The position numbers and the translations under genes were made by a program. A stretch of DNA of 64,000 nt, taken from the NCBI RefSeq assembly GCF_000383915.1, contig NZ_KB912942.1, positions 1,335,953 to 1,399,952 on the forward strand. The letters are read 5' to 3'. This DNA is from Amycolatopsis benzoatilytica AK 16/65 (lineage in GTDB: Bacteria; Actinomycetota; Actinomycetes; Mycobacteriales; Pseudonocardiaceae). Below, piece by piece: positions 1 to 8,930 of this stretch (positions within the stretch are counted from its first letter, which is position 1; the number at the start of each line of letters is the position of its first letter). Under the pieces are notes generated by a model. It did no database searches, was not told the DNA's origin, and was given only the letters and a program-made list of their open reading frames with translations.

Positions 1-208
1 TTCCGCGCCGCGTTTTTCCCGCAGCGCGCGGGCGTCCGGGGCGACGTGAGGTCTCATCTTGGCCAGTGTCGCGCCCCCGGTCGGGCGTCTTCTGCCGCCG
101 GAAAGCGAATTTCGCTGGCTTCGACTTGGCACGAGGAGCCAAAGTGGGGAGAGGATGTTCCAAGGCGAACCCATGCACTCCTGCGGCACAGGAAGGACTC
201 CCGGAACC

Positions 209-1405
209 ATGGGACCAGATCAGGCGACCCGGCTGGGCGAACTGGAGGCGGTCGTGGCCCGCCGGCTGCCCGCCATTCTCAACGAGGTCCGCGACCAGCT
301 GACCGACGAGCATCCCGACTACGCGGAATTCCTCGCCGAAGAACTCGCCGATGTGGTCGAGGCCAGCGCGGGGTTCGTGCGGCGGATGATCGACCTCGCC
401 GCCGAACCGGACGCCCGGCTGCCGGAGCTCGGTTCTGGCGTCGAGCAGGTGGTGTTCGAGGAAATCGGCCGCGCGCAGTACCGGCTGGGCCGTCCGGTCA
501 CCGGCCTGCTGTCCGCCTACCGGGTGGGCGCGCGGGTGGCGTGGCGACACGTCTCCGACGCAGCGCTCGACCTCAGCGTGCCCGCGGAACTGTTCGCGTC
601 GCTGGCCACCACCGTCTTCGCGCTGGTGGATCAGCTTTCCGAGTCGTCGTTGCGCGGTTACCTGCAGGAACAAGCCGACGCGGTACGCGCGCGGGATCGG
701 CTGCGCGACGAGTTGACCGCGTTGCTGTTGTCCGATCGCGCGGACATGGCGGCAGTGCGCGCGGCCGCGGCGCGCGCGGATTGGCGATTGCCGAACCAGG
801 CCGCGGTCGTGTTGGTGCAGGACGACAACGAGCTGGGCCGGGAGCTGGTGTTCCGGCTGGAGGACAGCTGTCTGCGGCTGCACCGTCCCGGCGTGGTGGT
901 CGCGATCGTCCCGGACCCGGACGGGCCCGGCCGGCGGGCGTGGCTGGCCAGGGCGCTGCGGGGCGGGGGAGCGGTGGTGGGCGCGGCGGTGCCGCTCGAC
1001 CGGCTGCCAGCCAGCCTGCGGATCGCCGAAGTGACCGCGCGGCTGCGCCGGGACCACCTGCTCAGCGACGACCCGGTGTTCGCCGACGAGCATCTGGACG
1101 CGATCATCGTGCACCGCGACGACCGGCTGCTGGACGTGCTGCGAAGACAGGCGCTGGCCCCGCTCGACGAGCTGAACCAGTCTGCGCGGGACCGGCTGTG
1201 CACCACGCTCACGTCCTGGCTGCTGCACCTGGGCGACCGCAAAGCAGTGGCCGAGGACCTGCACATCCACCCGCAGACGGTGTCTTACCGGTTGGGCCGG
1301 CTGCACGATCTTTTCGGGCCCTCGCTGGACGATCCGTCCGCGCGCGCGACGCTGCTGCTCGCGCTGGCCTGGGGTCCGCCCGGCGGGCCGGACCGGATCG
1401 GCTGA
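209..1405 (+). CDS. PucR-type helix-turn-helix transcriptional regulator
   Basis: About 398 residues. The last ~70 residues match the PucR C-terminal helix-turn-helix (HTH_30), with the pattern RKAVAEDLHIHPQTVSYRL near residues 342-360, which is used by PucR/CdaR-like activators to bind DNA. The middle part resembles the GGDEF-like central region of this family, and the N-terminal ~150 residues are a helical sensor-like domain. The start at 209 is chosen because the conserved helical domain begins right after it and a GGAAGG lies upstream; in-frame ATGs at 155 and 173 would add residues that look unconserved. The ligand and target genes are not visible. The convergent neighbour is an SDR. Confidence 0.8.
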   Translation: MGPDQATRLGELEAVVARRLPAILNEVRDQLTDEHPDYAEFLAEELADVVEASAGFVRRMIDLAAEPDARLPELGSGVEQVVFEEIGRAQYRLGRPVTGLLSAYRVGARVAWRHVSDAALDLSVPAELFASLATTVFALVDQLSESSLRGYLQEQADAVRARDRLRDELTALLLSDRADMAAVRAAAARADWRLPNQAAVVLVQDDNELGRELVFRLEDSCLRLHRPGVVVAIVPDPDGPGRRAWLARALRGGGAVVGAAVPLDRLPASLRIAEVTARLRRDHLLSDDPVFADEHLDAIIVHRDDRLLDVLRRQALAPLDELNQSARDRLCTTLTSWLLHLGDRKAVAEDLHIHPQTVSYRLGRLHDLFGPSLDDPSARATLLLALAWGPPGGPDRIG

Positions 1406-1478
1406 TCGGGGAATGTCCCGGATGCGGCGGCGGGCGCGCGGTTCTACGTTGAATCTTGTGACAGACGGCGGGGACGCA

Positions 1479-2228
1479 TCAGCTTTCGGCGCCGAAGCGC
1501 GCGGCGAGCGTGCGGTAAACGCCGGGTGCCGCGCCGCGCAACGCGGCCGGGAAACGCAGCCAGCGCGGCAGGTAGTAGTCGCCGGGACGGCGCGCGGCGT
1601 GCACCACCGCGGCGGCGACGCGTTCCGCGCTGACCGGACGCGGAATACCGCGGGTGTACGGCCGGCCGCGGCGGGTGAAGAATTCCGTGCGCACCACACC
1701 GGGAACTACGACTCCGACCGTCACTCCAGTCCCGTGCAACTCGAATCGGAGACTCTCCGCGAAAGCGTCCACACCGGACTTGGTCGCCGCGTAGACCGCT
1801 TCCCCAGCGACGCCGGTGCGCCCGGCGATCGAGGACACGAACACGAGCTGCCCGCGGCCATGGTCGAGCATCGCGGGCAGCAGCGCGCGGGTCAGCTCGA
1901 TCGGAGCGGCGAGGTTCACCGCGACGAGTTCGGCCAGTCGCCCGGCCGGCAGTTCGGGCAACGGACCGGCCCAGCCGAGCCCGGCGTTGTTGACGAGCAG
2001 ATCCACCGATCCGGTGACAGCGAGCGCGCGTTCGGCAAGATCCGTTGCGGCGCCGGAGAGTCCGAGATCGGCAGGGAGCGCGGTGCCGTCGGTTTCCGCG
2101 GCGAGCGCGGCCAGCCGGTCCTCGTCGCGGCCGTGCAGCAGCACGCGGGCGCCGGAACGGGCCAGCAGCCGAGCGGTGGCGGCGCCGATGCCCGACGACG
2201 CGCCGGTGACCAGCGCCGTTCGGGTCAT
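1479..2228 (-). CDS. Short-chain dehydrogenase/reductase
   Basis: A 249-residue classical SDR. The N-terminus carries the glycine-rich NAD(P)-binding motif TGASSGIG, followed by a NNAG motif, a catalytic serine in SSIAG and a YAATK (Y-x-x-x-K) active site. It should reduce or oxidise a hydroxyl/carbonyl substrate with NAD(P)H in the cytoplasm; the substrate cannot be told from sequence. The ATG at 2228 overlaps the TGA of the upstream membrane protein gene (ATGA), so the two are probably translationally coupled. The open frame continues upstream, but that extension lies inside the neighbouring gene and is not SDR-like. Confidence 0.85.
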   Translation of the reverse strand: MTRTALVTGASSGIGAATARLLARSGARVLLHGRDEDRLAALAAETDGTALPADLGLSGAATDLAERALAVTGSVDLLVNNAGLGWAGPLPELPAGRLAELVAVNLAAPIELTRALLPAMLDHGRGQLVFVSSIAGRTGVAGEAVYAATKSGVDAFAESLRFELHGTGVTVGVVVPGVVRTEFFTRRGRPYTRGIPRPVSAERVAAAVVHAARRPGDYYLPRWLRFPAALRGAAPGVYRTLAARFGAES

Positions 2229-2890
2229 GCGGCCAGCGCGGCCGGGCGGTGGCCCATGCGCAGCGTGATGCCCGCCGAGCGCAGCGACCGGCGGAACCAC
2301 CACAGCGAACCGGCGATCGCCAGCCCGATCACGGTGTACGAGCCGGCAGTGCTCACCATGAGGAAGTTCCCGACCGTCGCGGTCGCGAGCATCAGCAGCG
2401 TGACCGTTCCGTTCACCGCGAACACCAGCGCCCACAGCACCGACACCCGCTGGAAGAACCGGCGCATTCCGGGGTGCGCCGACAGCGATTCCGGGAATGC
2501 GCAGAAATCGCCGGCGAGCCGCGCGAGCAACGGTTTGTTGAACGGGGCGGACGCCAGGAACAGGACGGCGACGACGAAATTCTGTAAAGTCGGCTGCAGG
2601 AAGTACAGGAAAGCACTGCCGGTCGCCAGGCCCAGCACGGTGCGCGCGACCAGCAACCCGGTGGTCAGCAGCAGCACCGCGGGAATCGGCTTGCGCCGCA
2701 GCAGTCGCGTCCCGATCACCGCCGCCGCCCAGCTGAGCGCCGCGATGACCCCGCTGTCGAAGCTCACCAGGGTCAGCAGGAGGTAGAAGAGGCCGGCCGG
2801 GACCAGCGTCGACTCCAGCAGGTGCCGGCCCCCGCCGGTGACGAGGCTGCGGAACGAGGGGAGGTCGATCGTGAGGTGGTGGTGTCGCAT
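2225..2890 (-). CDS. VC0807-like integral membrane protein
   Basis: About 221 residues with roughly six hydrophobic segments, including stretches near FYLLLTLVSFDSG, VLLLTTGLLVA and TVTLLMLATATVG. It resembles the VC0807 family of uncharacterised membrane proteins. The start at 2890 (ATG, encoding MRHHHLTIDL) is preferred because a GGAGG lies upstream; an ATG at 2941 has no ribosome binding site. It is the first gene of a two-gene leftward unit with the SDR. No function can be assigned. Confidence 0.7.
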   Translation of the reverse strand: MRHHHLTIDLPSFRSLVTGGGRHLLESTLVPAGLFYLLLTLVSFDSGVIAALSWAAAVIGTRLLRRKPIPAVLLLTTGLLVARTVLGLATGSAFLYFLQPTLQNFVVAVLFLASAPFNKPLLARLAGDFCAFPESLSAHPGMRRFFQRVSVLWALVFAVNGTVTLLMLATATVGNFLMVSTAGSYTVIGLAIAGSLWWFRRSLRSAGITLRMGHRPAALAA

Positions 2891-2979
2891 GCGGGTTCTG
2901 CTGCCTCCGGTGGCCGGTCTTTGCGGGCTACTACCCAGCATAAACGCAGCGGATGGGGACGATGTGAGGTGAAAGCTCC

Positions 2980-3933
2980 GTGACAGTTACGGGGATGTCG
3001 CTCGTCGTGGCCGTCCCCGCCGCCGTCGCCGGCGCGGCGTGCATGGGCATTGCCAGCGCCGCACAGGCCAGGGCGACCAAAGAGGTGGAAACCGGCAAGC
3101 CGCTGGACCTGACGCTGTTCAAGCGGCTCGTCGGACGCCCATTGTGGCTCATCGGCATCGCGGCGACCATCCTGGGGCTGGTATTGCAGCTGGTCGCGCT
3201 CGCCTTCGGCCCGTTGCTGCTGGTCCAGCCGTTGCTCGTGACATCGTTGATGTTCGCCGGTTTCGCGTCCGCCCGGCTGGAGCGCCGCCGTCCGGACCGG
3301 ACGATGAGCGTCGGCGGATTGTTGTGCGCTGCCGGGCTGGCGGCGTTCCTGGTGATCGCTCGCCCGGGCGGCAACGGCGAAACGCTGGTGAACGGAAGCG
3401 CGTTGCTGCCGTTGGGAATCACGCTCGCGGTGGTGACGCTTATCTCGCTTGTTGTTGCGGCGTCAACGAAATCTGGATCTTTGCGGGTGCTCGGGCTGGC
3501 CGTCGCCACCGGCGTGCTCTACGGGCTGACCGCCGGGCTGATGAAGGTGGTCGCCGGACAGTTCCGGTCCGGCGTCGACGAACCGTTTCGGCACTGGACG
3601 CTGTATCTGGTGTGCGTGGTGGGGCCGCTGGGATTCCTGTTGAGCCAGAACACCTTCCAGCAGGGCCGGTTCCTGACGCCCGCGCTCGCCGTCATCACCG
3701 CGCTCGACCCGCTGGTCGGCGTCGCGATCGGGCTGTCCTGGATGGGCGAGTCGGCGGACGGCAGGCCGCTCGCGCTGGCCGGCGAGGCGCTGGCCGCACT
3801 GGTGATCGTGGTGGGGATCGCGATGCTGTCCACCCGGGCCTCGCATCTGTCCGCGGAAATCCCTGCCGACGAAGAGGAATCCACACCGGGCGAACCTGAC
3901 GACGGGTTCGGTCTCGCCCGGTCCGCTGGCTGA
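2980..3933 (+). CDS. DMT (EamA-like) family transporter
   Basis: About 317 residues, GTG start preceded by GTGAGGTGAAAG. The protein has around nine to ten hydrophobic helices in two halves, as in drug/metabolite transporters of the EamA or magnesium-transporter NIPA-like type, and ends in an acidic hydrophilic tail (PADEEESTPGEPDD). It ends 15 bases before the glycosyltransferase/acyltransferase gene, so the two probably form an operon. A role in moving a product or precursor of that enzyme is possible but is only an inference from position. Confidence 0.75.
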   Translation: MTVTGMSLVVAVPAAVAGAACMGIASAAQARATKEVETGKPLDLTLFKRLVGRPLWLIGIAATILGLVLQLVALAFGPLLLVQPLLVTSLMFAGFASARLERRRPDRTMSVGGLLCAAGLAAFLVIARPGGNGETLVNGSALLPLGITLAVVTLISLVVAASTKSGSLRVLGLAVATGVLYGLTAGLMKVVAGQFRSGVDEPFRHWTLYLVCVVGPLGFLLSQNTFQQGRFLTPALAVITALDPLVGVAIGLSWMGESADGRPLALAGEALAALVIVVGIAMLSTRASHLSAEIPADEEESTPGEPDDGFGLARSAG

Positions 3934-3948
3934 GCTGAAGGGGGCAGC

Positions 3949-6621
3949 GTGCAGCGCGTGCTGATCGTGTCCGCGAACATGGGACAGGGGCACAACGCCA
4001 CTGGGCGTGCGCTCGAAGAGGCGGTGCGTGCGCGGTGGCCGGAGGCGACCGTGCGCTGGGTGAACGCGCTGGAACGGCTCGGCCCGGGTTTCGAAGATCT
4101 TTTTCAACGGATCTATGTCGCGAATGTGGAAACCACGCCGTGGCTGTACGAATTCTTCTACCGGGCGATCTGGCGGATCGGCTGGTTCGCCGCGGCGTCT
4201 CGCCGGTTCGTCGCCGCCTGGTGCGGGCGGCGGCTGGCCCGGCCGGTCGAGGAATTCGCGCCGGACCTGGTGCTGTCGACCTATCCGATGGGCACCGCGG
4301 GCCTGGCCTGGCTGCGCCGGCACGGAAGACTCGACGTTCCGTTCGGCGCCTGGGTTTCGGACTTCGCGCCGCATCCGTTCTGGGTTTACGGCGCGGCGGA
4401 CCTGACCATGGTGATGCACGAGGTGGCGGTGGCGCCGGCGTTGCGGGCGTCGCCTTCGGCGCGGGTGGGAGTGTCCGCGCCGCCGGTGCGCGCGGTCTTC
4501 CGCGCCGGCGACCAGGCGGCCGCCCGCCACGAGCTGGAATTGCCGCCGGACGCGTTCGTCCCGCTGGTTTCGTGCGGCTCGCTCGGTTTTGGAGAAATCG
4601 AGTCGACGGTCAGGGAATTGCTTTCGGCCGACGAGACGGTGGTGCCGATCGCGATTTGCGGCCGGAACGAGGCGCTGGCCGCTCGATTGCGGGCGCTGGG
4701 TTCGCCCCGGTTGCGGGTGGTCGGATGGACCGACCGGCCGGAGGTGTACACGCTCGCATCGGATGTGGTGGTGACGAACGCGGGCGGGGCGACGGCGCTG
4801 GAGGCGTTCGCGTGCGGCCGGCCGGTGCTGATGCACCGGCCGATCGCCGCGCACGGCAAGGCGAACGCGCGGCTGATGGCGGAGGCCGGGCTGGCGGTGG
4901 TGTCGTGGCGGGAGGGCTCGCTGGCGCCGCTGGTCCGGGAGCTGCTGGAGTCGCCGGAACGCTTCAAGGAGTTGGTTGAAGCGGTTGTCCGGCATGGGGA
5001 AACAGCGATGCCGTTGGTGACTGCGCTGGAGGAGCTGGTTTCGGGGCCGCGGAATCCGCCGACGCAGCGGTTGCGGGCGGAGGACGCGTTGTTCGCGCAC
5101 GTGGCCACGGCCGCGGTGCCGCAACAGGTCGGGGCGGTGCTGGTGTTCTCGCCCAAGGCGGACGGATCTTCGGTGACCCGAGCGGACGCCGAGCACCTGG
5201 TGGCCGCGACCCCGGGCCTGCGCACCCGGTTGCTGCCCGGCGGCGGCTGGTGGCGGGCGCGGTGGCAGGAGGACCCGGGGCGGACCGCGGCGACGGTGCT
5301 GACGGAGTCGGCGGCGGGTTCCGGGGACGCGCTGACGGCGGCGATGGACGAGTTTTTCTCGGAGCCGGTGACGTCGGAACACCCGGTGCGGGCGAGGCTG
5401 GTGACCGGTCTGGTCGGCGGGGAGGCAGCGTTGCTGATCGCGCTGCATCACGCGGCCAGCGACGGGATCGCGGTGATCAGCGCGCTGGTGGGGCGGGCTC
5501 GCGGGAAGGACGTGGTGGAGCCGGCACCGCTGGTGCGAAAGGGGAGACTGGGGGAGCGGGTTCGCGGGGTGCTGGAGGGCAGGGCGGGGGAGCGGGTTCG
5601 CGGGGTGCAGGAGGGGAAGGTGGGGGAACGGGTTCGCGGGGTGCAGGAGGGCAGCGGGCCACTCGGCGGGCGCCGGCTGCGCCGAGAACGGTCTGCCGAG
5701 CCGGCTCGCGGAGCGGCCGGTGCGGGGTCGACCGACGCCGCCACACCGCGAGGCCGGACCGCCGAGCTGCTTGGCCGGACCGCCACGCAGCGCGGCCGGG
5801 CCGCCGAGCTTAGCCGTTTCCGTGAAGGGCCCCTTGCGGGAATCAGATTCCCGCAAGGGGCCTTTCACGGACGCGCGCGAGCAGGTTCGGGTGACCGCCG
5901 TCGGAGGGCGGCCGAACTGGCCCGCGGAATCTGGGCGCTGGCCCGAGCCGGCACCGCCCCCCGCGTTCGCTGGGACAATCGCATCACCAGCCCCAGCCGA
6001 CACTTCGCCCGTGCTTACCTGCCGGCCGCCGAAGTCCGCGCCGCCGCGCGGCGGGCCCGTGTCGCGACTACCAACCTGGTCCTCGCCCTCGTCGCCGAAG
6101 CTCTTCACCGCGAACTCGGTGCCGCGGCCCCGGACCGGATCCGCGTGCTCATCCCGATATCCGTCCGCGACACCGGCACTTTCCGCAAACTCGGCAACCA
6201 CACCGGCGCGGCGTCGGTCGACCTTCCGACCGGGCCGATGCCGCTGGAGCGGCGGATCCGCGAAACCGACCGGATGCTCGCGAGCCAATCCGCCGCGCCC
6301 CGGGCGGGCAACGCCGTCGTGCGCGTCGTCGGCGTCCTTCCGCCGCGCCTGCACCGGCTGGCCGCCAAGCTGGTCTACCGCGGCACCTGGTTCAGCGCGA
6401 TCGCCTCAGTCCTGCCCGGCGCTCGCTCGCCGGTCGTGCTGAACGGCGCCCTGGTTCGCACCGTCTACCCGGTGCTTTCGCTCGCTCCGGGGGTGCCGGT
6501 CGCCGTGGGCATCTTGACCTGGGCCGATCGCTTCACCGTGTGCGTCACCGTGCCGTCCGGCCAGTACGGCCGCGGGGACCGGCTGGCCGCGGCGGTCGTC
6601 GAGGCGTTCGGGCAGCTCTGA
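3949..6621 (+). CDS. Fusion of GT28/MGDG-synthase-like glycosyltransferase and WS/DGAT-like acyltransferase
   Basis: An 890-residue two-domain protein. Residues ~1-370 look like a diacylglycerol glycosyltransferase (MGDG synthase/MurG-like, GT28): an N-terminal ANMGQGHNATGRAL motif and a C-terminal sugar-nucleotide region with TNAGGATALEAFACGRPVL. Residues ~385-525 and ~655-890 resemble the two halves of a wax ester synthase/diacylglycerol acyltransferase or condensation fold, with the catalytic HHAASDG motif near residue 500 and a late SPVVLNG motif. Between these halves lies a low-complexity insert (residues ~526-650) made of tandem repeats and a genomic palindrome. A role in making or acylating a glycolipid is plausible for the pair of domains, but the substrates are unknown. 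GTG start with GAAGGGGG upstream. Confidence 0.75.
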   Translation: MQRVLIVSANMGQGHNATGRALEEAVRARWPEATVRWVNALERLGPGFEDLFQRIYVANVETTPWLYEFFYRAIWRIGWFAAASRRFVAAWCGRRLARPVEEFAPDLVLSTYPMGTAGLAWLRRHGRLDVPFGAWVSDFAPHPFWVYGAADLTMVMHEVAVAPALRASPSARVGVSAPPVRAVFRAGDQAAARHELELPPDAFVPLVSCGSLGFGEIESTVRELLSADETVVPIAICGRNEALAARLRALGSPRLRVVGWTDRPEVYTLASDVVVTNAGGATALEAFACGRPVLMHRPIAAHGKANARLMAEAGLAVVSWREGSLAPLVRELLESPERFKELVEAVVRHGETAMPLVTALEELVSGPRNPPTQRLRAEDALFAHVATAAVPQQVGAVLVFSPKADGSSVTRADAEHLVAATPGLRTRLLPGGGWWRARWQEDPGRTAATVLTESAAGSGDALTAAMDEFFSEPVTSEHPVRARLVTGLVGGEAALLIALHHAASDGIAVISALVGRARGKDVVEPAPLVRKGRLGERVRGVLEGRAGERVRGVQEGKVGERVRGVQEGSGPLGGRRLRRERSAEPARGAAGAGSTDAATPRGRTAELLGRTATQRGRAAELSRFREGPLAGIRFPQGAFHGRARAGSGDRRRRAAELARGIWALARAGTAPRVRWDNRITSPSRHFARAYLPAAEVRAAARRARVATTNLVLALVAEALHRELGAAAPDRIRVLIPISVRDTGTFRKLGNHTGAASVDLPTGPMPLERRIRETDRMLASQSAAPRAGNAVVRVVGVLPPRLHRLAAKLVYRGTWFSAIASVLPGARSPVVLNGALVRTVYPVLSLAPGVPVAVGILTWADRFTVCVTVPSGQYGRGDRLAAAVVEAFGQL
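5551..5658 (+). repeat. 36-nt tandem repeat, three copies, inside coding sequence
   Basis: Three consecutive 36-nt units (5551, 5587, 5623) each encode GERVRGV(L/Q)EG plus two variable residues. They are followed by three 21-nt units at 5752-5814 encoding variants of GRTAELL. Both sets keep the reading frame. They form the linker inside the acyltransferase part of the fusion protein and are probably recent expansions. Confidence 0.9.
5820..5870. repeat. 51-bp interspersed palindrome, in-frame copy inside a gene
   Basis: This is a copy of the palindrome family seen between genes elsewhere in the window, with arms CCGTGAAGGGCCCCTTGC and GCAAGGGGCCTTTCACGG around AATCAGATT. It is 51 bases long (17 codons), so it leaves the frame of the fusion gene open and is translated as part of a FREGPLAGIRFPQGAFHG segment. 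One arm has a single C-to-T change. Confidence 0.9.
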
Positions 6622-6622
6622 G

Positions 6623-7339
6623 CTACCTCGAGAAGTGCGTCCGCGGCCGGGCGAGAAGTTCCCCGTCCACTTCGATATCGACCATCTCGTTGTAGAACGC
6701 GACCAGCCCGGCGATCGGAAGGACCGCCGCGGCCGGATAGGTGTACGTCCAGGCGAGATGCCGGTGCCGGACCTCACCGATCCGCACGGACCAGTAGCCG
6801 GACGTCTCGCCCTTGTACGGGCAGGCCGTCGCCGTCTCCGGCTCCGGGACCAGGTGCGCGAAGTCGACTTCCGTGCGGTTGAAGTAGTACCGCGTCGGCA
6901 AGCCGGTCTCGAACAGCAGCACCGGCGACGACGATTCGGCCAGCCGGACCCCGTCGAGCAGCACGCGGACGTGCCGCGTCGAGCGCAGCGCGTCCACCCG
7001 CGTATACGGATTGCGCGGGTGGACGTAGACCTGCTCGTCCTCCTCGAACCAGGCGTCGAACGCGTCCCATTGGAACCGGACGTGCCCGGGCAGCTCCGCG
7101 GACGCCCAGGCGGCGGCGGGCTTTTCCACGTCGCCGGCCCGCACCGTGAACTGGTCGTCGAGAGCGCCGGGCCGGACGTCTTCGAGCGGGAAGTGAAACT
7201 GCGGGTAGTACGGCCATTCCCAGACGTACTTCGCGTTCGTGCTGTCCACGACGGTCTCCCCGGCGAGCATCGCGCGCACCCGCCGGGGGACCGGCTCGAC
7301 ATGGCCGGCCTCGACCGCTGGCCCCGGATAGCCGGTCAT
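6623..7339 (-). CDS. DUF427 domain protein
   Basis: About 238 residues. The second half carries the DUF427 signature ([30 protein letters not shown] split over residues ~120-150, then [13 protein letters not shown] and [18 protein letters not shown]). The family is cytoplasmic and of unknown function. The ATG at 7339 overlaps the msrA stop codon (ATGA), which indicates translational coupling behind msrA. Its stop lies one base after the stop of the convergent glycosyltransferase/acyltransferase fusion gene. Confidence 0.8.
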   Translation of the reverse strand: MTGYPGPAVEAGHVEPVPRRVRAMLAGETVVDSTNAKYVWEWPYYPQFHFPLEDVRPGALDDQFTVRAGDVEKPAAAWASAELPGHVRFQWDAFDAWFEEDEQVYVHPRNPYTRVDALRSTRHVRVLLDGVRLAESSSPVLLFETGLPTRYYFNRTEVDFAHLVPEPETATACPYKGETSGYWSVRIGEVRHRHLAWTYTYPAAAVLPIAGLVAFYNEMVDIEVDGELLARPRTHFSR

Positions 7340-7836
7340 GCGGTTCGGCGGGGGAGTTTCCAGCCGGGGCGGGGGAAGTGGCAGGTGTAGCCGTTGGGGT
7401 AGCGCTGGAGGTAGTCCTGGTGTTCGGGTTCGGCTTCCCAGAAGTCGCCGGCCGGGGTGACTTCGGTGACGACTTTGCCGGGCCAGAGGCCGGAGGCGTC
7501 GACGTCGGCGATGGTGTCTTCGGCGATGCGTTTCTGCTCGTCGGTGGTGTAGAAGATGGCGGAGCGGTAGCTGGTGCCGATGTCGTTGCCTTGCCGGTTC
7601 GCGGTGCTGGGGTCGTGGACCTGGAAGAAGAATTCGAGCAGGGCGCGGAAGTCGGTCTGCTGCGGGTCGTAGGTGACTTCGATGGTTTCGGCGTGGGTGC
7701 CGTGGTCGCGGTAGGTGGCGTGGGGGACGTCGCCGCCGCTGTAGCCGACGCGGGTGGCGGTGACGCCGGGCTGGTGGCGGAACAGCTCCTCCATGCCCCA
7801 GAAACACCCGCCGGCCAGAATCGCCTTTTCCGTCAT
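7336..7836 (-). CDS. msrA: Peptide methionine-S-sulfoxide reductase MsrA
   Basis: 166 residues. It reduces methionine-S-sulfoxide in proteins with thioredoxin as electron donor. The catalytic motif GGCFWGMEE is at residues 9-17 (nucleophilic Cys 11), followed by the family patterns [22 protein letters not shown] and the C-terminal [25 protein letters not shown] ribosome binding site precedes the ATG. The open frame extends far upstream, but the extension overlaps the LysR gene antisense and is not homologous. It leads a two-gene unit with the DUF427 gene. Confidence 0.95.
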   Translation of the reverse strand: MTEKAILAGGCFWGMEELFRHQPGVTATRVGYSGGDVPHATYRDHGTHAETIEVTYDPQQTDFRALLEFFFQVHDPSTANRQGNDIGTSYRSAIFYTTDEQKRIAEDTIADVDASGLWPGKVVTEVTPAGDFWEAEPEHQDYLQRYPNGYTCHFPRPGWKLPRRTA

Positions 7837-7916
7837 TTCACGCCTCTCTCGTCGGGGAATTCCCACCCTGCTTGACGCTGGGCGGCCGGTCGCTATTCCG
7901 GTCGCGGAGGGGGCGG

Positions 7917-8822
7917 TCAGAACTCGGTAATATCTTCCTCCGCCGCGGCGGTGACGAACAGGTCGAGCAGCGTCCGCAACGCCCGCGAGGGCGGCCGCGC
8001 GGCCGAGACGACCACCGAAAGCGGCAAGGTCAGCGCGGAGCCGGCGAGGTCCTTCGCCACCGTCCCGGGGAAAGCCCGCGGCCCGGTGCCTGGTGTGACC
8101 GCGACGCCCAGCCCGGCGGCGACGTACCGGGGCAGCGTGCGCAGATCCGCGACCTCGACGATCACCCGGCGGGACATCCCGAGCGCGGCGAACGCCCGGT
8201 CCACCGCCAGCCGGTTCCCGAAGCCGCGCGGGCAGTCCACGAACTGCTCGCCGTCCAGGTCCGGCAGCGCGATCGACGGCCGGTCGGCGAGGCGATGCGC
8301 GTCCGGCAGCACGGCGTAGTACGGCAGGCTCGCCAGCGGTGTCACGTCGAGCCCGCCCAGTTCGGAGTGGGCGAGGCCGAGCAGTGCGACGTCCAGCCGG
8401 CCGTGCCGGACGTCGTCGGCGAGGCCGGTCGAGCCGGTCATGGACACGGTCAGATGCAGGTCGACCCTCGGGTGTTTGCGGTGGAACGCGCCGAGCAGCA
8501 CCGGCAGGTCGAAGGCGCTCATGCTGGTCAGGGTGCCGATCCGGAGGCTGCCGCGCAGTCCGGCGGACGCCTCCTGCACCACCGAACGCGCCCGTTCCAC
8601 CGATTCCAGCGCCGCTTTCGCCTCCGGCAGGAAGAGCATGCCGGCCGCGGACAGCGCGACCCGTCGGGTGGATCGGTCGAACAGAGTCGTGCCGAGGTCG
8701 GTCTCCAGTGCGCGGATGGTCGCCGAGACCGTGGACTGCGTCGCGAACAGCCGCTGCGCCGCCCGCGTGAAGCTCAGCTCTTCGGCGACCGCCACGAAAT
8801 ACTCCAGCTGCCGCGTCTCCAT
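7917..8822 (-). CDS. LysR-family transcriptional regulator
   Basis: 301 residues. The N-terminal winged helix begins [20 protein letters not shown] and continues with the recognition helix region [11 protein letters not shown]; the rest is a periplasmic-binding-like effector domain. It is divergent from an MFS transporter gene 108 bases away, a common arrangement in which the LysR protein controls both genes from the shared region. A palindrome with the LysR-type ATC-N9-GAT spacing lies in that region. The effector is unknown. Confidence 0.9.
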   Translation of the reverse strand: METRQLEYFVAVAEELSFTRAAQRLFATQSTVSATIRALETDLGTTLFDRSTRRVALSAAGMLFLPEAKAALESVERARSVVQEASAGLRGSLRIGTLTSMSAFDLPVLLGAFHRKHPRVDLHLTVSMTGSTGLADDVRHGRLDVALLGLAHSELGGLDVTPLASLPYYAVLPDAHRLADRPSIALPDLDGEQFVDCPRGFGNRLAVDRAFAALGMSRRVIVEVADLRTLPRYVAAGLGVAVTPGTGPRAFPGTVAKDLAGSALTLPLSVVVSAARPPSRALRTLLDLFVTAAAEEDITEF

Positions 8823-8830
8823 GGCACCGA

Positions 8831-8849
8831 TTATCGCTCAAGGCGATAA
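8831..8849. promoter_or_regulatory. Probable LysR operator
   Basis: TTATCGC-tcaag-GCGATAA is a perfect inverted repeat with the ATC-N9-GAT (T-N11-A) form of LysR boxes. It lies 8 bases upstream of the LysR start and about 80 bases before the MFS start. A second weaker pair, CCAAG...CTTGG at 8856-8878, follows. Confidence 0.6.
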
Positions 8850-8930
8850 CTGTGACCAAGACTTTTCGTTGGACTTGGTGAGTGGGCCGAGGGATCGTTG
8901 CAGGCGAAGGCTCCCGCTTGGAAGGTCGAC

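Noticed and set aside
3463..6354. Very long open frame (963 codons) on the minus strand opposite the fusion gene
   Set aside because: It is a high-GC shadow: composition is Arg/Pro/His-rich, no family motif is seen, and the plus-strand gene has clear domains.
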